A DNA stretch of 64,000 nucleotides, taken from NCBI GenBank assembly GCA_973895155.1, contig OZ316896.1:3968001-4032000 (forward strand). The letters run 5' to 3'. The position numbers and the translations under genes are program-made. The DNA is from Marsupella aquatica. Taxonomy: Eukaryota > Marchantiophyta. Positions 1 through 11,412 of the stretch are shown in pieces. Positions within the stretch are counted from its first letter, which is position 1, and every line of letters begins with the position of its first letter. The notes beneath the pieces were generated by a model. The model was not told the DNA's origin and made no database searches. It saw only the letters and a list, made by a program, of their open reading frames with translations.

Positions 1-460
1 GCATTCTCCTGCTTGTCACGAAAACAATACCTGCTGTAGAATTTGCCGCAATTGGAAGACACTACAGGCGTGACTGTGCTTTTGATTATTCACGAGGCGA
101 TGGTCAAATTCATGAGGAATCCTGCTGAGCCGAACTGTATATAGATGAATCGTTCACGTCAGCATTGAAGGGTCCAGAACTCGAGATTGGAGAATGGAAT
201 GGAGATTGAAGAATCCACGAAGAATGTCCGTTGGAAATAATTATGCATCTTTGCGGTTTTAGGGGGCCCACGAAAAGGTCATGAGACCAAAGATTGCACC
301 GGCGCGCTTTGAACTCGGGTCCTATGCGAGCTTCACCGGTAGCAAAAGCCCCGCCTATCTACCGACACGTGCCGAGCTCCACACTGTCTCCGGGGTTTGG
401 ACTTGCCAGACAAATAGAGGCTTTAGAGTCCGTCAATCCGCAAATCGTCATCCGGACCAT
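1..460. other. intergenic, no gene seen
   Basis: Mixed-composition sequence. The short open frames here overlap one another on both strands, have no recognisable domain and show no conserved motif. I see no RNA gene or mobile-element boundary. Confidence 0.5.
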
Positions 461-587
461 CCCGGCCTGGCCTGAGCCGGCCGTCCCGACCGCGACCCCG
501 GCCGGCTCACTCCCCGCCCCGACCCGGCCCAACTTTGTCCCAGCCTGTCCCGGCCTATCCCTGCCCGGCCCTGCACCTGGCCCGGGG
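461..587. repeat. GC-rich low-complexity tract
   Basis: About 125 bp made of degenerate CCCGGCC, CCCGACC and CCTGGCC words, in sharp contrast with the AT-rich surroundings. It leaves reading frames open on both strands, which accounts for the overlapping Pro/Gly/Ala-rich frames here. It behaves like a short minisatellite, not coding sequence. Confidence 0.6.
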
Positions 588-802
588 AATAACACAGAAT
601 ATCCGTCAAATGGGCCAATTTTTGCCCAGCAAGTTGACGTGCCCAACAACTCGACAAGTTGCCCGTCACTTCAAACTTGGCGTATATGAGGATTTCTCAA
701 ATCTCTCTTTTCTGCTTTCCAGGCAATTTTTTTCCTTCGCATTCCTGCCTCCTGTCAAAGGCAAATTCCCTGGAAAAAAGGTGGTGTGTGTGTGCACTCC
801 TT

Positions 803-946
803 GACCAAAATTTTGGTCCTTTAGGGCTAAGGTTTATTTGGTGAACTTCAAGGTTTGAGACCCCCTATTTAATTGTTCTACAGAGACTAGGTTATTTCTG
901 TGAATTTCAAGGTTTGAGACCCCTTTTTGATTGTTGTACAGGGACT
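803..946. repeat. 16-bp palindrome and 59-bp direct duplication
   Basis: A perfect palindrome, gaccaaaattttggtc, lies at 803-818. It is followed by two direct copies of a ~57-bp sequence starting at 831 and 890 (period 59), both containing the words ttcaaggtttgagacc and ttgt(t/a)c(t/a)aca with few mismatches. No gene is associated. Confidence 0.7.
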
Positions 947-3427
947 CTCCTTAATGACCGGCTGTTAAAACCAGGTGAGTTTCTGGTAAATGCACATCAG
1001 AAATGCAGCTGCATGCTTTGTACAATGTCATGGGGCATGTGCCCACCCTTTTCAATAGCACAGTAAACGTGATTATTTTGTCATATCATTGAGTGTTGTT
1101 CCTTCTACCCATCCACATCCAGTTGCTGCTTTTTGAAGAGAGTGCAAATAGGGGGACGCATGCATTTCGGCCATGAACATATATGAACAGAGTTCTGGAG
1201 GGTATAGGATATGCCAACCCCAGTATAGAATATGCCAGCATGGAGTAACAATGGGAAACTAAGGGGCTTGCTTGTCGTACATGCCAACCAGTGTGGATTG
1301 TTGGAGTGTGTATTTCCTTTACATGCAATGGGATCCCGTTTTTATGCCTTCACCAGCTAAGTATGGATGGTAAACTTTTGTACACTAGTGTTTCCTCCCG
1401 CTGTAAAATCTCAAACACCAGAAACCGATTGGTGTGAAATTGACCCTCTGGTTGAATGGTGCAATTTTGTCTCCAAGGCCCAGCTATCTTGTTGCTTGGA
1501 GAAGAATGGGGCGTCTAAGTTTGTATCTCAGCAGAAAGCAAGGTAAAGGGATCAGTGAGCTGGAAGGTGTTAGTGATTGAAACATTAGCCACACTCCATC
1601 GCTACCATTTCCGAATATGAATCAGCTGCTTAAGAAAATGATCACACTGTGACCAACTTTGCAAGTACTTAGGGCATTTTCAAAATGTAAATGTTGCTAT
1701 CTGAGTCAATTTCAACATTCTGAACTAGTCTATCCATGCTTTGCCAGTTCATTCAGACTTCACATACAGTGTCTTGGTCCACATATTCTGGATTCAGTTT
1801 CAAAGAATGGATTGGCAAGAAAAGGTGAGCGTGGTTTTTAATTTCTGTGAGTTTACAAAGCTATGCCTACAAATTACCAGGCAATATTACCTGAATATCT
1901 TTAAACTTTACAAAATTAAATTAGCCCATCAAAGTTGTTGAATGTTACCTCTAAATATTGTCTCATTGGATTCTTCTTCGTGACCATCTTCAGTTTACTC
2001 AAAAGCTTTACCAGGTATTTCCAATCACTCAGGGATTGCTGGTGACAAGGGCTTTAGTTCGTTTACCATAATAAGTTGTAGGAGACTCTCGGCCTTTTTG
2101 GCTCTTTCATCCTCTTGGGGGTTTCCCTCACTGTTTCCCCACTTTATTGGGTCTCTATCTTGCCTTTGTGATCCTGTCTCCCATTCTGACACTTGTTTTT
2201 CTTCAATTGGCAGTGCGATAGATTAATTATGTGAAGGTGCCGCTTGTTTTTTAATGCTCTCTCTTGCACCTCACAACATGTCATAACCTAGAGTGTACTC
2301 AACAGAATGATCATAACCTAGTGTCTACTGGAGTGCTTGATGAAATTGGGCCAACTGTTCAAGCAAACGGAATTTCTCAGTGAGGTGACTGGCTGTGTAA
2401 TTTGGCTGCCGTATAACATTAGTGTTTGCAACTGCATGCCCCCTACCCTTTGCTTTGTAAAGCCCGCCTAAATCCTTCAATGTGCCCACCATTGTACTTT
2501 CTGTGCTGTTAGCATTGTTTCATCACAATCCCAATCACAATTCATATTGTGTTTAGGCCTCACTGTGCCAAAAAAAAGTGTCAATAGAAATGGCGTTGAG
2601 TAAGGAGTACTTTACAACACATGCATGGGGGCCATTGCACACACTAAATATAGTGTCCTGGGGCTAAAAGCATTTTTTGAATCCTTTTATTGCCCCCAAG
2701 GTCTTGTAAAGCCAAGTGCAGCCAATGGTGATTAATTTAGTAAAGGACAGATTGAGTACCCACTCCACCTGAATGTCACATAATCTTTGGCTAAAGTCTC
2801 TCTAGATGTGAGAAGAGAAGATCTTACGAAGGACTTGTGGGTCCCTTTTTAATACAAATGACTTAAAATAGAAATGAACCAAGAGACTAGAAAACGAGAC
2901 CTCCAAGAGAGGTGATCTAAAATCTAGGACAAAAGAGTGCTCCACATAAGCAAAAATTGGGCCCACTACATTCCATGTAGGATTGTTAACAGGTCGGTTG
3001 AAAGTGCCCCCAACCTTTTATAATGTGAACAGCAGCAGTTTCTCCCAAATGGATGGCTCTGATCAGATCTTGGAGACAAAAAAGACAGAGTGGAAATTGC
3101 CGCAGCTTCTTGTAAAGCCACCCTAACTTTAGGATTGGTAGTGGTTGCGTGATTTTTCTGCACAGTTTTTGTAAAGTGAAGTGTGGCCTGATCACACATT
3201 TGAACCCCTATGATTGCATCTCAGACATAGAAGAATTTTTTTTTTCTGTTCACCTATAGAAAATTAATTTGAGATTTAAAACAATCTTTTGGAGCTGCCA
3301 AGAAGCTAGCCACCCAAGATAGAATTCCATTACACTCTCCTGCATGAAATATTTCCCCGTGGATCCTGATGTCTAGGATGGCACAACAATCAATGGAAAG
3401 GCCAACCCAGAAACTCGAGATCCTCAA
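947..3427. other. intergenic, no gene seen
   Basis: About 2.5 kb of AT-rich sequence. A short direct repeat of 'atcataaccta(g)' occurs near 2280-2325. The open frames are short, often lack ATG and carry no recognisable domain. I see no tRNA-like or rRNA-like segment. Confidence 0.5.
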
Positions 3428-3898
3428 ATGTCAAACGCTTTTTCAACACCATATCTTGGGGTCGTCACCTCCATTAACTATACTGCAAGACCTGACTGGT
3501 CTTTCCTCATAATAAACGAAAAAAATATAGCCTCGAAGGTCAATTACAAAGTTCTATCCAAGTGGCAAATTATTCTGCTGACCGTTCATCCTCATCCAAA
3601 AATATTTAAAACACCAAACTACAGTACCACCCATGACGTCAGAATGCAACAAACTGCTATCGAACAAACGTATCAGTATTCTATTGCTTCATTTGGTGTT
3701 TTTTTCCTGCATCTTTGGAAAAAATTGAACACATCCGCAAACTTGCTTAACCACGCATCACTTGAGACTCTTTCTTGGAAAAAGTGGCACAAGACAAAGC
3801 AACACAAAAGGAATGATTTGCATGGAAAATGTTTTGGCAACCAAATCTATGTAAATATGTTTTTCAAAGTTTTCAACCAAGAACACATGAACTCATGA
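3428..3898 (+). CDS. hypothetical ORF, 156 aa, doubtful
   Basis: An ATG-initiated 156-codon frame in AT-rich DNA. I recognise no domain, signal peptide or clear membrane segment. The composition (many Lys, Asn, His, Ser) matches what AT-rich non-coding DNA gives by chance, although 156 codons is longer than most chance frames here. It has no gene neighbour within 1.5 kb. It could be a chance ORF, an exon fragment or a lineage-specific gene, and chance is the most likely. Confidence 0.15.
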   Translation: MSNAFSTPYLGVVTSINYTARPDWSFLIINEKNIASKVNYKVLSKWQIILLTVHPHPKIFKTPNYSTTHDVRMQQTAIEQTYQYSIASFGVFFLHLWKKLNTSANLLNHASLETLSWKKWHKTKQHKRNDLHGKCFGNQIYVNMFFKVFNQEHMNS

Positions 3899-4085
3899 GT
3901 TTACAGATAGGTCTAATCTGCACCAACAATCAGGACCGGGATCAGGACGGTGTAAAAACAATCACTAACTAGCACTACGGGAAAATGAAACATTTTTACT
4001 ATCTGAAGAGCCAGACAAGTACAGTTGAGTTATTAAAGCACAACAGGCCCAGAGATGACAAGCACCAAAACAAGCCGCCAAGTAC

Positions 4086-4425
4086 AAACTCTATAAATCA
4101 AGAATTAAAGACTGAAGGAAAAATCTCCTGCAAATTGGAGGTAAACATCTACCACTTTAATTTCAGAGAGATGAGCTAATGGTCTAGATCTAGTGTAGTT
4201 GTGACTAATTATAGCACTAAGGTAGTACTTGACCATCTAGAGTGGTCTGATCAATAAGGTAACTATGATGTAGAGACGTTTTAAAAACTCCATAAATCAA
4301 GAATTAAAGACTGAAGAAAAAATCTCCTGGAAATAAGAGGTAAAGATCTACTGTACCACTTTAATTTTAGAGAGATCAGCTAATGATCTAGATCTAGTAG
4401 GGAACTATGATGTAGAGACGTTTTT
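4086..4425. repeat. ~200-bp direct tandem duplication
   Basis: Two adjacent copies share the words ataaatcaagaattaaagac, cactttaatttyagagagat and tctagatctagt. The first starts near 4086 and the second near 4286. A second shared block, aactatgatgtagagacg, follows each copy (about 4260 and 4403). Copies differ by scattered substitutions and small indels, so the duplication is not recent. Confidence 0.75.
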
Positions 4426-4899
4426 ACTGCCCCGAAGGCCTCCACAGCAAACAAACGGGTAGAAAAGGTCAGACATGCAAAATAGAAATAATCTCATGCA
4501 AAAGGATCAAATTAGATAGTGAATATGCTTAATATTATGTGACATTAGCCATGTACAAAATGAGGTACTCAGGAATATTCTTAGCATGTGACTAGGTGAC
4601 AGTATTTAGCCATGTAGAAAACTGCTCTACATAGGGAATCTTCTTAGCATGTGACAAAAATTACCCTCATCTAAACAATTGTCTCTTGTGAGTATTGAGA
4701 ATCTAGATCATCTATAATCTTATTAAGGGTAGTTGAGAACTAGTTTGTGGTGATCAACAACGGAGTTTAGAGATTTAGACCCATACCAGTCTTCCTGTTT
4801 GACTGCTGCTGGACTGATCTGAGTCAACAGCGGATTCTATGGAGTTCTAGGGTGAGACTGCAAAATTAGCTCAGACCCATACCACTCCTTCATGTTTAG

Positions 4900-5170
4900 A
4901 TTAACTCATTCCCATCACCTATATAATAAAGAGAGTGCTGGACTCATTTCAGTCACCTATATAGTAAAGAGGGAGTTGATGAGTTCTCGATTCAATCGCC
5001 CATACTTAGAATAAAGAGAGCTCAATCACCACGCAAGAAATGAAGAGAGCTCAATCGCCATTCTGAATAGTAAAGAGGGAGTGCTCGACTCACTTCAATT
5101 TAATCACCTACAGAATAACGAGAGCTCAATCAGCACTCAAGAATGAAGAGAGCTCAATCACCATTCAGAA
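4900..5170. repeat. degenerate GAGCTCAATCA minisatellite
   Basis: Repeated words 'agagagctcaatca(c/g)c', 'gaatgaagagag' and 'tagtaaagagggag' recur about every 25-60 bp. The array is imperfect and AT-rich. Open frames crossing it are repeat artefacts. Confidence 0.6.
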
Positions 5171-5189
5171 TGTCTTTCACCGCAGGCTC

Positions 5190-5545
5190 CGAGTGTGTTT
5201 TTAACATGTATCTGGATTCTCAAATTGTAGGCCCTCACTACTGCAATTTGAAAGTCGAAGAATACTTGAATGTGATAAGAGAAAAAGCGCACCCTCAAAT
5301 TCACCGCTCTGAATGTGTTTTAAAGGTGTATCTGGATTTACAAATAGGCCCTCAGTGCTGCGATCTGAAAGCAGGAAAATGCTTGAATTTGATAAAAATG
5401 AGCACACCCTCGCTACTGGAATCTGAAAACCGAAGAATGCTTGAATCTGATAAAAAATTAGCACACCCTCTATCACCGGGATCGACCCTCACTACTACGA
5501 TTTGGAAGCCGAAGATTGCTTGAATGTGACAAAAATTAGCACGGA
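5190..5545. repeat. degenerate ~110-bp tandem repeat
   Basis: Three or more diverged units carry the ordered words 'gtatctggatt', 'ggccctca(c/g)t', 'aa(g/a)aatgcttgaatttgataaaa' and 'agcacaccctc'. Frames open on both strands (for example 5143-5523 forward) are mosaics of these units, so I do not call them genes. Confidence 0.6.
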
Positions 5546-5799
5546 GAGTCGTTCGATAGATCGCCATGGTCATACGACAGATTCCCGCTCATGGCAATTT
5601 CGAGGACTCTTTCTGAAAGGTTTCGAATGATTGAATCAATGAAACAATTCTCAGTCTGTTGGCAGCTCGCCGCAGCTGTGATAATTAGTCGCGAGGCCGG
5701 ATTCTGTGAATTTCCAGCTTTCCGCAACTTTTATAAGAATTCATAATAGCTAGCTGTCCCCCGAGTTGTCCCCTCTCCATACGCCAGAGGAGCGTTACA

Positions 5800-6141
5800 A
5801 TGTTCCCAGTGAGAGTTCGCTTTGAAAGTGTACATCAATTTGACTTGCACTTGTCGAAAGCGTCAACAAGCGGGATTTCGCCGACAATTAACATACTTAG
5901 CGTTTCAGTGACTGTTCGCCAGAATGATCGAGGAGATTATGATTTGAATGAAACGTCATCGTACTACGAAATTCTGATGGGATTTCAAGGATTCTTCTTC
6001 AAAGTTTTCGAGAATTCCATTTGTTTTAGAATGATAGAAAGCACAGTTCATAGCGCGCTGCGGTGGTTAATAAGCCTAAGTGCTTCGTGCATAGTTGTAA
6101 TTATTACTTGGTTTGTGAACTCCCAAAATTTGACGGGATGA
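5800..6141 (+). CDS. hypothetical small membrane protein, 113 aa
   Basis: An ATG-initiated frame of 113 codons. The first ~80 residues are mixed and polar. A clear hydrophobic stretch at about residues 88-107 (core LSASCIVVIITWF) would form one C-terminal membrane segment. I recognise no family. It follows a degenerate repeat and stands alone, with no gene close by on either side. It may be a chance ORF or a terminal exon. The membrane segment and the more balanced base composition make it slightly more credible than the other orphan frames in the first 10 kb. Confidence 0.22.
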   Translation: MFPVRVRFESVHQFDLHLSKASTSGISPTINILSVSVTVRQNDRGDYDLNETSSYYEILMGFQGFFFKVFENSICFRMIESTVHSALRWLISLSASCIVVIITWFVNSQNLTG

Positions 6142-7512
6142 TTGATAGGAAATTGGGAAAGATCACACTAAACGTACAGTTTTACAACAGGTCTTGAATG
6201 CATTCTTAGCTTACCGGCAAACTTTGGCCATGATACTTGTGATTGTTCTCCATGGAGCGAACAGAACAATTTTGAACACATTAATGGATTGAGATCAAAT
6301 GTGGAGAGGAGATGCGTACATGTCCCACCGGCCCTTCCCCGTCGACCCTTAAAAGCTCTCACTTGTACAGGTGTTTGGCTGCACTAGGGTGTCTCATATA
6401 GATAACAAAAATTGGCACCTCAAGGGTGGTCTGCCAGGCACTCTAGGGCACACAAGAGGGTACAACTGGGCGATACTTTTCTTGGGTACATGTAAATTAC
6501 ATGAATGGGGTCACGATACACTTGCAAAAATTTGAGACCGTTCTGAGAGTGACTGGTTGGGCCTCACATGAGTGACTGCTTGGGCCTCACATAATTTGGT
6601 GCCCAACCAGTCATGACTGTTGCCCTGACCGCAACAGTCCCAGGCGCAGTTAAATTAGTTCGTGGGGCGCAGTTAAATTAGTTCGTGGACCCCCACCTGT
6701 TTTTATTGGATTGAGATTGAAAAGTGGATAGTTATTGATACAAATAAAAAATGTGTTAAAAAGTAGACACTTATTGATATAGATAAATATGTTTCCGACA
6801 ATGGGTATCTTTATTGGGACTTGTCATTTATTTTTGCATGATACAACACATTGTTCTGAAATTGTTCAAGGGGTTCGACAGGATTGCAGCTCCTGTGAGG
6901 GAAATAGCATTGTTGGGGGCACTGGTGACTTTCGATTGGCTCAAGGGTGGGCAGGCATCACCACTTACTCCTTGACTGACGTCGCCAATGCAAATCTATG
7001 TGTTTAACCACATATGTAGTACAGCATAAGAAAGTAGAAAATACAGACGTGGCTATTGTTTGCATGGAGGAAGTGGAGACAAATAGTCCTCGTAGTTTGT
7101 CTTCGCCACACTGTTGTTTAAGACATTTTTATCGACTCAGACCCCACTCATTCCCATGTCAGTCTGGTATTCTCATTTTAGGCAACTCCAAGGTCAACTA
7201 CTACTTGCCTGGTCGGTGTGTTCTTTGCGGACCAGAACTCCCAACATGAAACCAATTTCAATTAATGTATGAACCAAACGCAACATAAACGAAATTTCTT
7301 TTATTGTAAGAAACAGTTCAGTTTGCCTGGCCTAGGAAACTTTGTGACGGTCTAGTATCAGTACTCTGTGTCCCGGGTTGCAGTTCACCTATTGCTTCTG
7401 CCCTAGTCACTTCTTTTAAGAAAGCTTATAACAGAGACCAATTTCAATTTTGACGAGTGTAAGAAGCGAAAAGAACATTCCCGACTCTGACAGGAGCAGT
7501 AGAGGGGGTTGA
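6142..7512. other. intergenic with a hairpin element
   Basis: No convincing gene. It contains the first copy of the double-hairpin repeat (6550-6690). Near 6205-6235 the words cttagcttaccggcaa and ttggccatg resemble the tandem repeat upstream of the first RNase H gene (11.06-11.09 kb). Confidence 0.5.
6550..6690. repeat. double-hairpin dispersed repeat, copy 1
   Basis: Arms tgactggttgggc (6550) and gcccaaccagtca (6601-6613) are exact inverted copies. A second hairpin follows at once: gactgttgc (6615-6623) and gcaacagtc (6631-6639). The tail gcgcagttaaattagttcgtgg is repeated twice. The same ~105-bp core recurs at 9.28-9.38 kb. It resembles a small non-autonomous (MITE-like) element, but no terminal duplication proves it here. 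Confidence 0.7.
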
Positions 7513-8226
7513 TCTGGTTCCAAAAGTCCAAACTATTCAGAGGAAACTGAAGCCAATAAGCATCTCCAAAATGAAAATGGTGAGATGGCCACTGATTCCT
7601 CTATTGAAAAATCTGATAAGGTCGCAGGTTTAGATTGTCTCTGCAACCGAGCAAGATAAAGCCAAAGAAGCGTGAATAATTTTGATGCCTAGAAACTACG
7701 GCCATCTCAAATAAGATTGCCCTCCCTGTTCAGAGCTTGAGCTGGATGCCCAAGAGCACAGTCAAGCCCTTAAGCAGAACAACTTGAGAACCAACATCCG
7801 AAGCACAGGCTACTCGACCAACGCTAGGAGGTTCGTAAATTCCTAAATCCGTATAGCTATGAAGCCAAATCTGGAACATCTGATGATACCTCATAAATTC
7901 TCAATTAGAGTTCCGAGAAGCTCACGGCAGAAACCTAAAGCCTGAAACATCTTGCGCACTGTGGAGGAACCCTCCCAGAATCTTTCAAAATCTCTCATCC
8001 ATATTTGGACATAGAGTTAGTATTTGCTACTGGCTCCAGAACTCTGAATCCTTAACTCTGACAGCGCTACGATCTCGGCCACGATCATATCCGGAAGCAA
8101 CTGTCTGAGGGATCAAAAATTGAAGAAATGAAACAGAGGGGAAGCAATCTCTGGGAGCCGAAAGGAAAACATAAAGACAACCAGAAAAAGGAAGAAGCAA
8201 GGAAGAAGCAAAACGAGCGCCCGTGA
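7513..8226 (+). pseudogene. possible decayed protein-coding gene
   Basis: Three short stretches on one strand translate into protein-like sequence broken by stops and frame changes. At 7513-7659 the peptide includes EETEANKHLQNENGEM. Near 7736-7850 it includes ELELDAQEHSQALKQNNLR. At 8062-8226 it is a 54-residue Lys/Glu/Gln-rich tail including IEEMKQRGSNLWEPK. All three are hydrophilic and helix-prone, as in a coiled-coil or basic nuclear protein. I do not recognise the family. Introns could explain the breaks, but no clear GT-AG set was found, so a relic is the more economical reading. Confidence 0.3.
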
Positions 8227-9213
8227 AGGGCATTGGTGTCCGACATTCGATCGAGAATCAGAAGAGAGACATCAAAATCAGAAGGATTCAGCAATGAAAG
8301 TTGACCTTGTTTGATCGAACTGCTTTTGCCTTTTTCTTCTGATCAGGTCGCTGCCTTTCCGCTCTTCTCTGCCCCGATCGTGTTTCTACAGAGTTTTATA
8401 TCGTCTTGTTCGATCCTTAATTTTCTCTTTAAATTTTCTGTTGTTCTCTGGATCCTCAGGGCGTTGTGTTAGTCTCTCTTTACACTTTCACTTTGCCATG
8501 GCCTCTTTTGATCTTTGTTTTGATTTCAGGTTCAAATCGCAGTCCTTCTCTTCCTGATTCGATCGTTTCGTTCTTCAGTTTCTTCTTATCAATTCTGTTT
8601 GCGATCGTTGCTTTTCCTGCTTTTGGTCCTTATGAAATGAACTCTCTTCTGGTTTCTTTGTTATCGAATCTTCGATCGGGCAGCTTCTTTCTCACCTTGT
8701 CGTTTCTCTCAACATTGCGTGTGCACACATTCACCGCACCATCACCATCAAAATCAACAACGAGAATTCGTGCAGAGGTTGTGGCGCGGAGGAGCGCTCG
8801 TTATTACAGTTTGGATTGCGGGCGGGATGGATTGTAGTGGACGTTAATTACTTAACTGTTTATAGTGACAAGTGCTTACTTTCGATTACACATTTAATTT
8901 TTTTTATTACTTAATGGTTATTGTTATTATTTAATGTTGTGCATTTCGTTATTTAGGGGTTGAAAAAACAGTTATTGTCTATCTCAACTTCAATAATTTG
9001 TTATCTAAAGGTAAATAATACGGTTAATTGTAAAACAAGTTTACATGAATTTTTACTGCATGGCATCCCTAGTTTTACCAAAATTCCGTCGCAAACACGA
9101 ATGTGGGCATAATTTCATTGTGGAGACCAATTCGTTCCTGTTTGTTGTGGTTGTTGTTGACGTGGCACGCTGTGGTGCCAGGAATTTTGGAAGGGACCTC
9201 TAGTGGGGTCCGT
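8227..9213. other. intergenic, pyrimidine-rich then AT-rich
   Basis: Positions 8300-8720 are strongly pyrimidine-rich on the forward strand, with many GATCG words, resembling a plant leader or intron. A 123-codon frame across it (8466-8837) starts at GTG and looks like an artefact of that composition. From 8840 the sequence becomes AT-rich with no gene seen. Confidence 0.45.
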
Positions 9214-9427
9214 AATTAAGTTGAAAATTTGACTTATTTGAGATGCTTATTAGAGGCAGACTAATAGAATTGCGTGACTGGTTGGGCCTCACATGAGTGA
9301 CTGGTTGGGCCTCATATTTGGTGCCCAACCAGTCATGACTGTTGCCCTGACCCGCAACAGTCCCAGGCGCAGTTAAATTAAGTTGAAAATTTGACTTATT
9401 TGAGATGCTTATTAGAGGCAGACTAAT
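9214..9427. repeat. double-hairpin repeat, copy 2, with 52-bp flanking duplication
   Basis: The hairpin core (arms at 9275-9287 / 9323-9335 and 9337-9345 / 9354-9362) matches the copy at 6.55 kb. Here it lies between two identical 52-bp direct repeats, 9214-9265 and 9376-9427, both beginning aattaagttgaaaatttgac. The first repeat ends 9 bp before the hairpin. This is too long for an ordinary target-site duplication, so a local duplication that captured the element is more likely. Confidence 0.75.
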
Positions 9428-9970
9428 TTAGAATTATCCTTCTTTCACTGACCGGCTGGAAGGAACCACACCAGGACCTGATCACTGGCCTAAAGGCAGG
9501 CTGATAGAATTAACCTTCTGTCAGGGACCCATTAGAAGGAACCAAATCACTGGTCGGCCATTAGGAGAGTGCTGCTCCGCTGTAGTATCTAAATTACTTG
9601 TTTAGTTGTTTCTTTGTGAGGCCTAGCTTCTCCCCTAGCACTCCTTCACAAGTTTTTTATGAGTAGGGCCTCAAGTACTCTGGGGTGATGCCTCTTGTTT
9701 GGGGCTCCCCCTCTCTTTGCTGGCTATTTGAATGGGCTTTTTTTTCTAGTGATTGTTTTTTAAAACTTTGAAAGCCAAAAGTAAACCCATCCAAAGGAGG
9801 ATAGGAATTCTGCTTTAGAGTATGCACAAGGGAAGAAGATACCAAGGGATCACACATGGACCATTGTAGGAAGGAGAGAGGGTTGGACCATACTCCACCA
9901 GTACACCCCACCCACACCAACACACAGATACCCTCCACATTCCTTGCCTATGGGGGAGGGGGATTGAACC

Positions 9971-10205
9971 GTGGACATATTGATTCTAGGCTAATCCCTA
10001 TATTTGAATGGATTTCATTTGGTTTATTTGACGGAGGCAAAGAGGTACCGTGGACATATTGATTCTAGGCTAATCCCTATATTTGAATGGATTTCATTTG
10101 GTTTATTTGACGGAGGCAAAGAGGTACCGTGGACATATTGATTCTAGGCTAATCCCTATATTTGAATGGATTTCATTTGGTTTATTTGACGGAGGCAAAG
10201 AGGTG
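9971..10205. repeat. 79-bp tandem repeat, three copies
   Basis: The unit beginning gtggacatattgattctagg starts at 9971, 10050 and 10129, exactly 79 bp apart, and the copies look identical or nearly so. 79 is not a multiple of 3, so each unit shifts frame, and peptides read across it repeat the same words in different frames. The high identity points to recent expansion. Confidence 0.9.
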
Positions 10206-10674
10206 TACGGATTGTCTTTTTTATTTCCCGTATTCTCCTTGAAGAGAATCAACACAAAAACCTTAGCATGTTCTCGAATCCCTCCTGCAAGAGAGGGGGA
10301 GATGAATCTTAAGACATGAACTAAACATAACAAGAGCACATTTAACATAGCCACTAGCCCAGATGCAAAACCTGGTGGTCTGGGTTTACTAAACTAAGAC
10401 CAAAATGTTCTCAAAAAAGTAAAACATTCCACTGATTTGTCCTCTGCCGAACCTGATGGTTAGTGGCTGTTTGAAGACAATGACAAATGTTGAGTGCACA
10501 CACTTACACCTGCCGCATCTTACATGAGTAAAGGACCTAACCAGAGACAACTTAAGGTAATGACACGTGGTGACTGCACAGACTAACACCTGCGCATAAT
10601 AATATAGTAACACAATACAGTATCCGGAGAACTGTAACGAAAGGTAACATTCGATCACAAAAGAAAACAGAGTA

Positions 10675-11100
10675 TCCTGTCACAATACTTCACATTCCTC
10701 AATTAAGGAACAGGAAAGGCAGTCGATCACCTGTCACAATGCTTCACATTTCTCAATCAAGGAACAGGAAATGCGCACCGTAGATCGGCGAAGCGAAAGG
10801 GAGGAAGAATGAAAGGAGCAGCATAACAATTGAAAATTTCACCAACTTAATTGAGAATGTGGAATGTGCAATTGTATCGACACTCATGCACGACTCTTAG
10901 CTCACCGCCAACCATTGGCCTTTGCCCTTTCTCAATCATGGAACAGGAACGGGGCACCTTAGATCGGCGAAGCGAAAAGGAAACGAATGAAAGGGCAGCA
11001 TCATAATTGAAATCGTCACCACCTTCATTAAGAATGTGGATTGGATCGATACTCATGCACGACTCTTTAGCTTACCGGCAACCATTCGCCATGGATCGGA
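10675..11100. repeat. ~178-bp tandem duplication upstream of RNase H copy A
   Basis: The word block tctcaatca(a/t)ggaacaggaa followed by tagatcggcgaagcgaaa occurs near 10752 and 10930. Each is followed by 'ttgagaatgtgga' or 'ttaagaatgtgga', then 'actcatgcacgactct' and 'caaccatt(g/c)gcc'. A shorter partial copy starts near 10676. The array lies ~300 bp upstream of the RNase H start, in its probable promoter region. Confidence 0.75.
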
Positions 11101-11412
11101 CAAACTGCCAAGGTGGTTGTGACACTGGGAGTCTTGACAAGCGAGGCAGTCTTGACAACCGAGGCAGGGGGCGTCACTCTTATAAGCTCTTACTTAGCTT
11201 TCATTCTTTTTGTATGATCAAGCCCTACTCTCTTCACTTCTTGCATTCCGTTCCCAGTCAAGTATATGTTTGGTTGTAGCTCCTGAGCATCATATTTCGG
11301 GGATCCAGTAACTCACAGTGTCCAGTACGTTGGCGACCAGAATCTCCTATTGAGCTTGCAGACGGTACCATCTGCTGTCACGCTCATCATCTGGTCATCT
11401 GTAGAATTTGCT

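Noticed and set aside
8466-8837. 123-codon forward frame with hydrophobic segments
   Set aside because: It starts at GTG, not ATG, and its Ser/Leu/Phe richness follows from a pyrimidine-rich tract.
9657-9938. 93-codon reverse frame
   Set aside because: It begins at GTG, no domain is seen, and it overlaps repeat-like sequence next to the 79-bp array.
9955-9975. tRNA-like 'gattgaacc' word
   Set aside because: No cloverleaf could be built around it.
11350-11412. Longer N-terminus for RNase H copy A
   Set aside because: The extra codons begin with TTG and have no match in copy B; the ATG at 11413 fits better.
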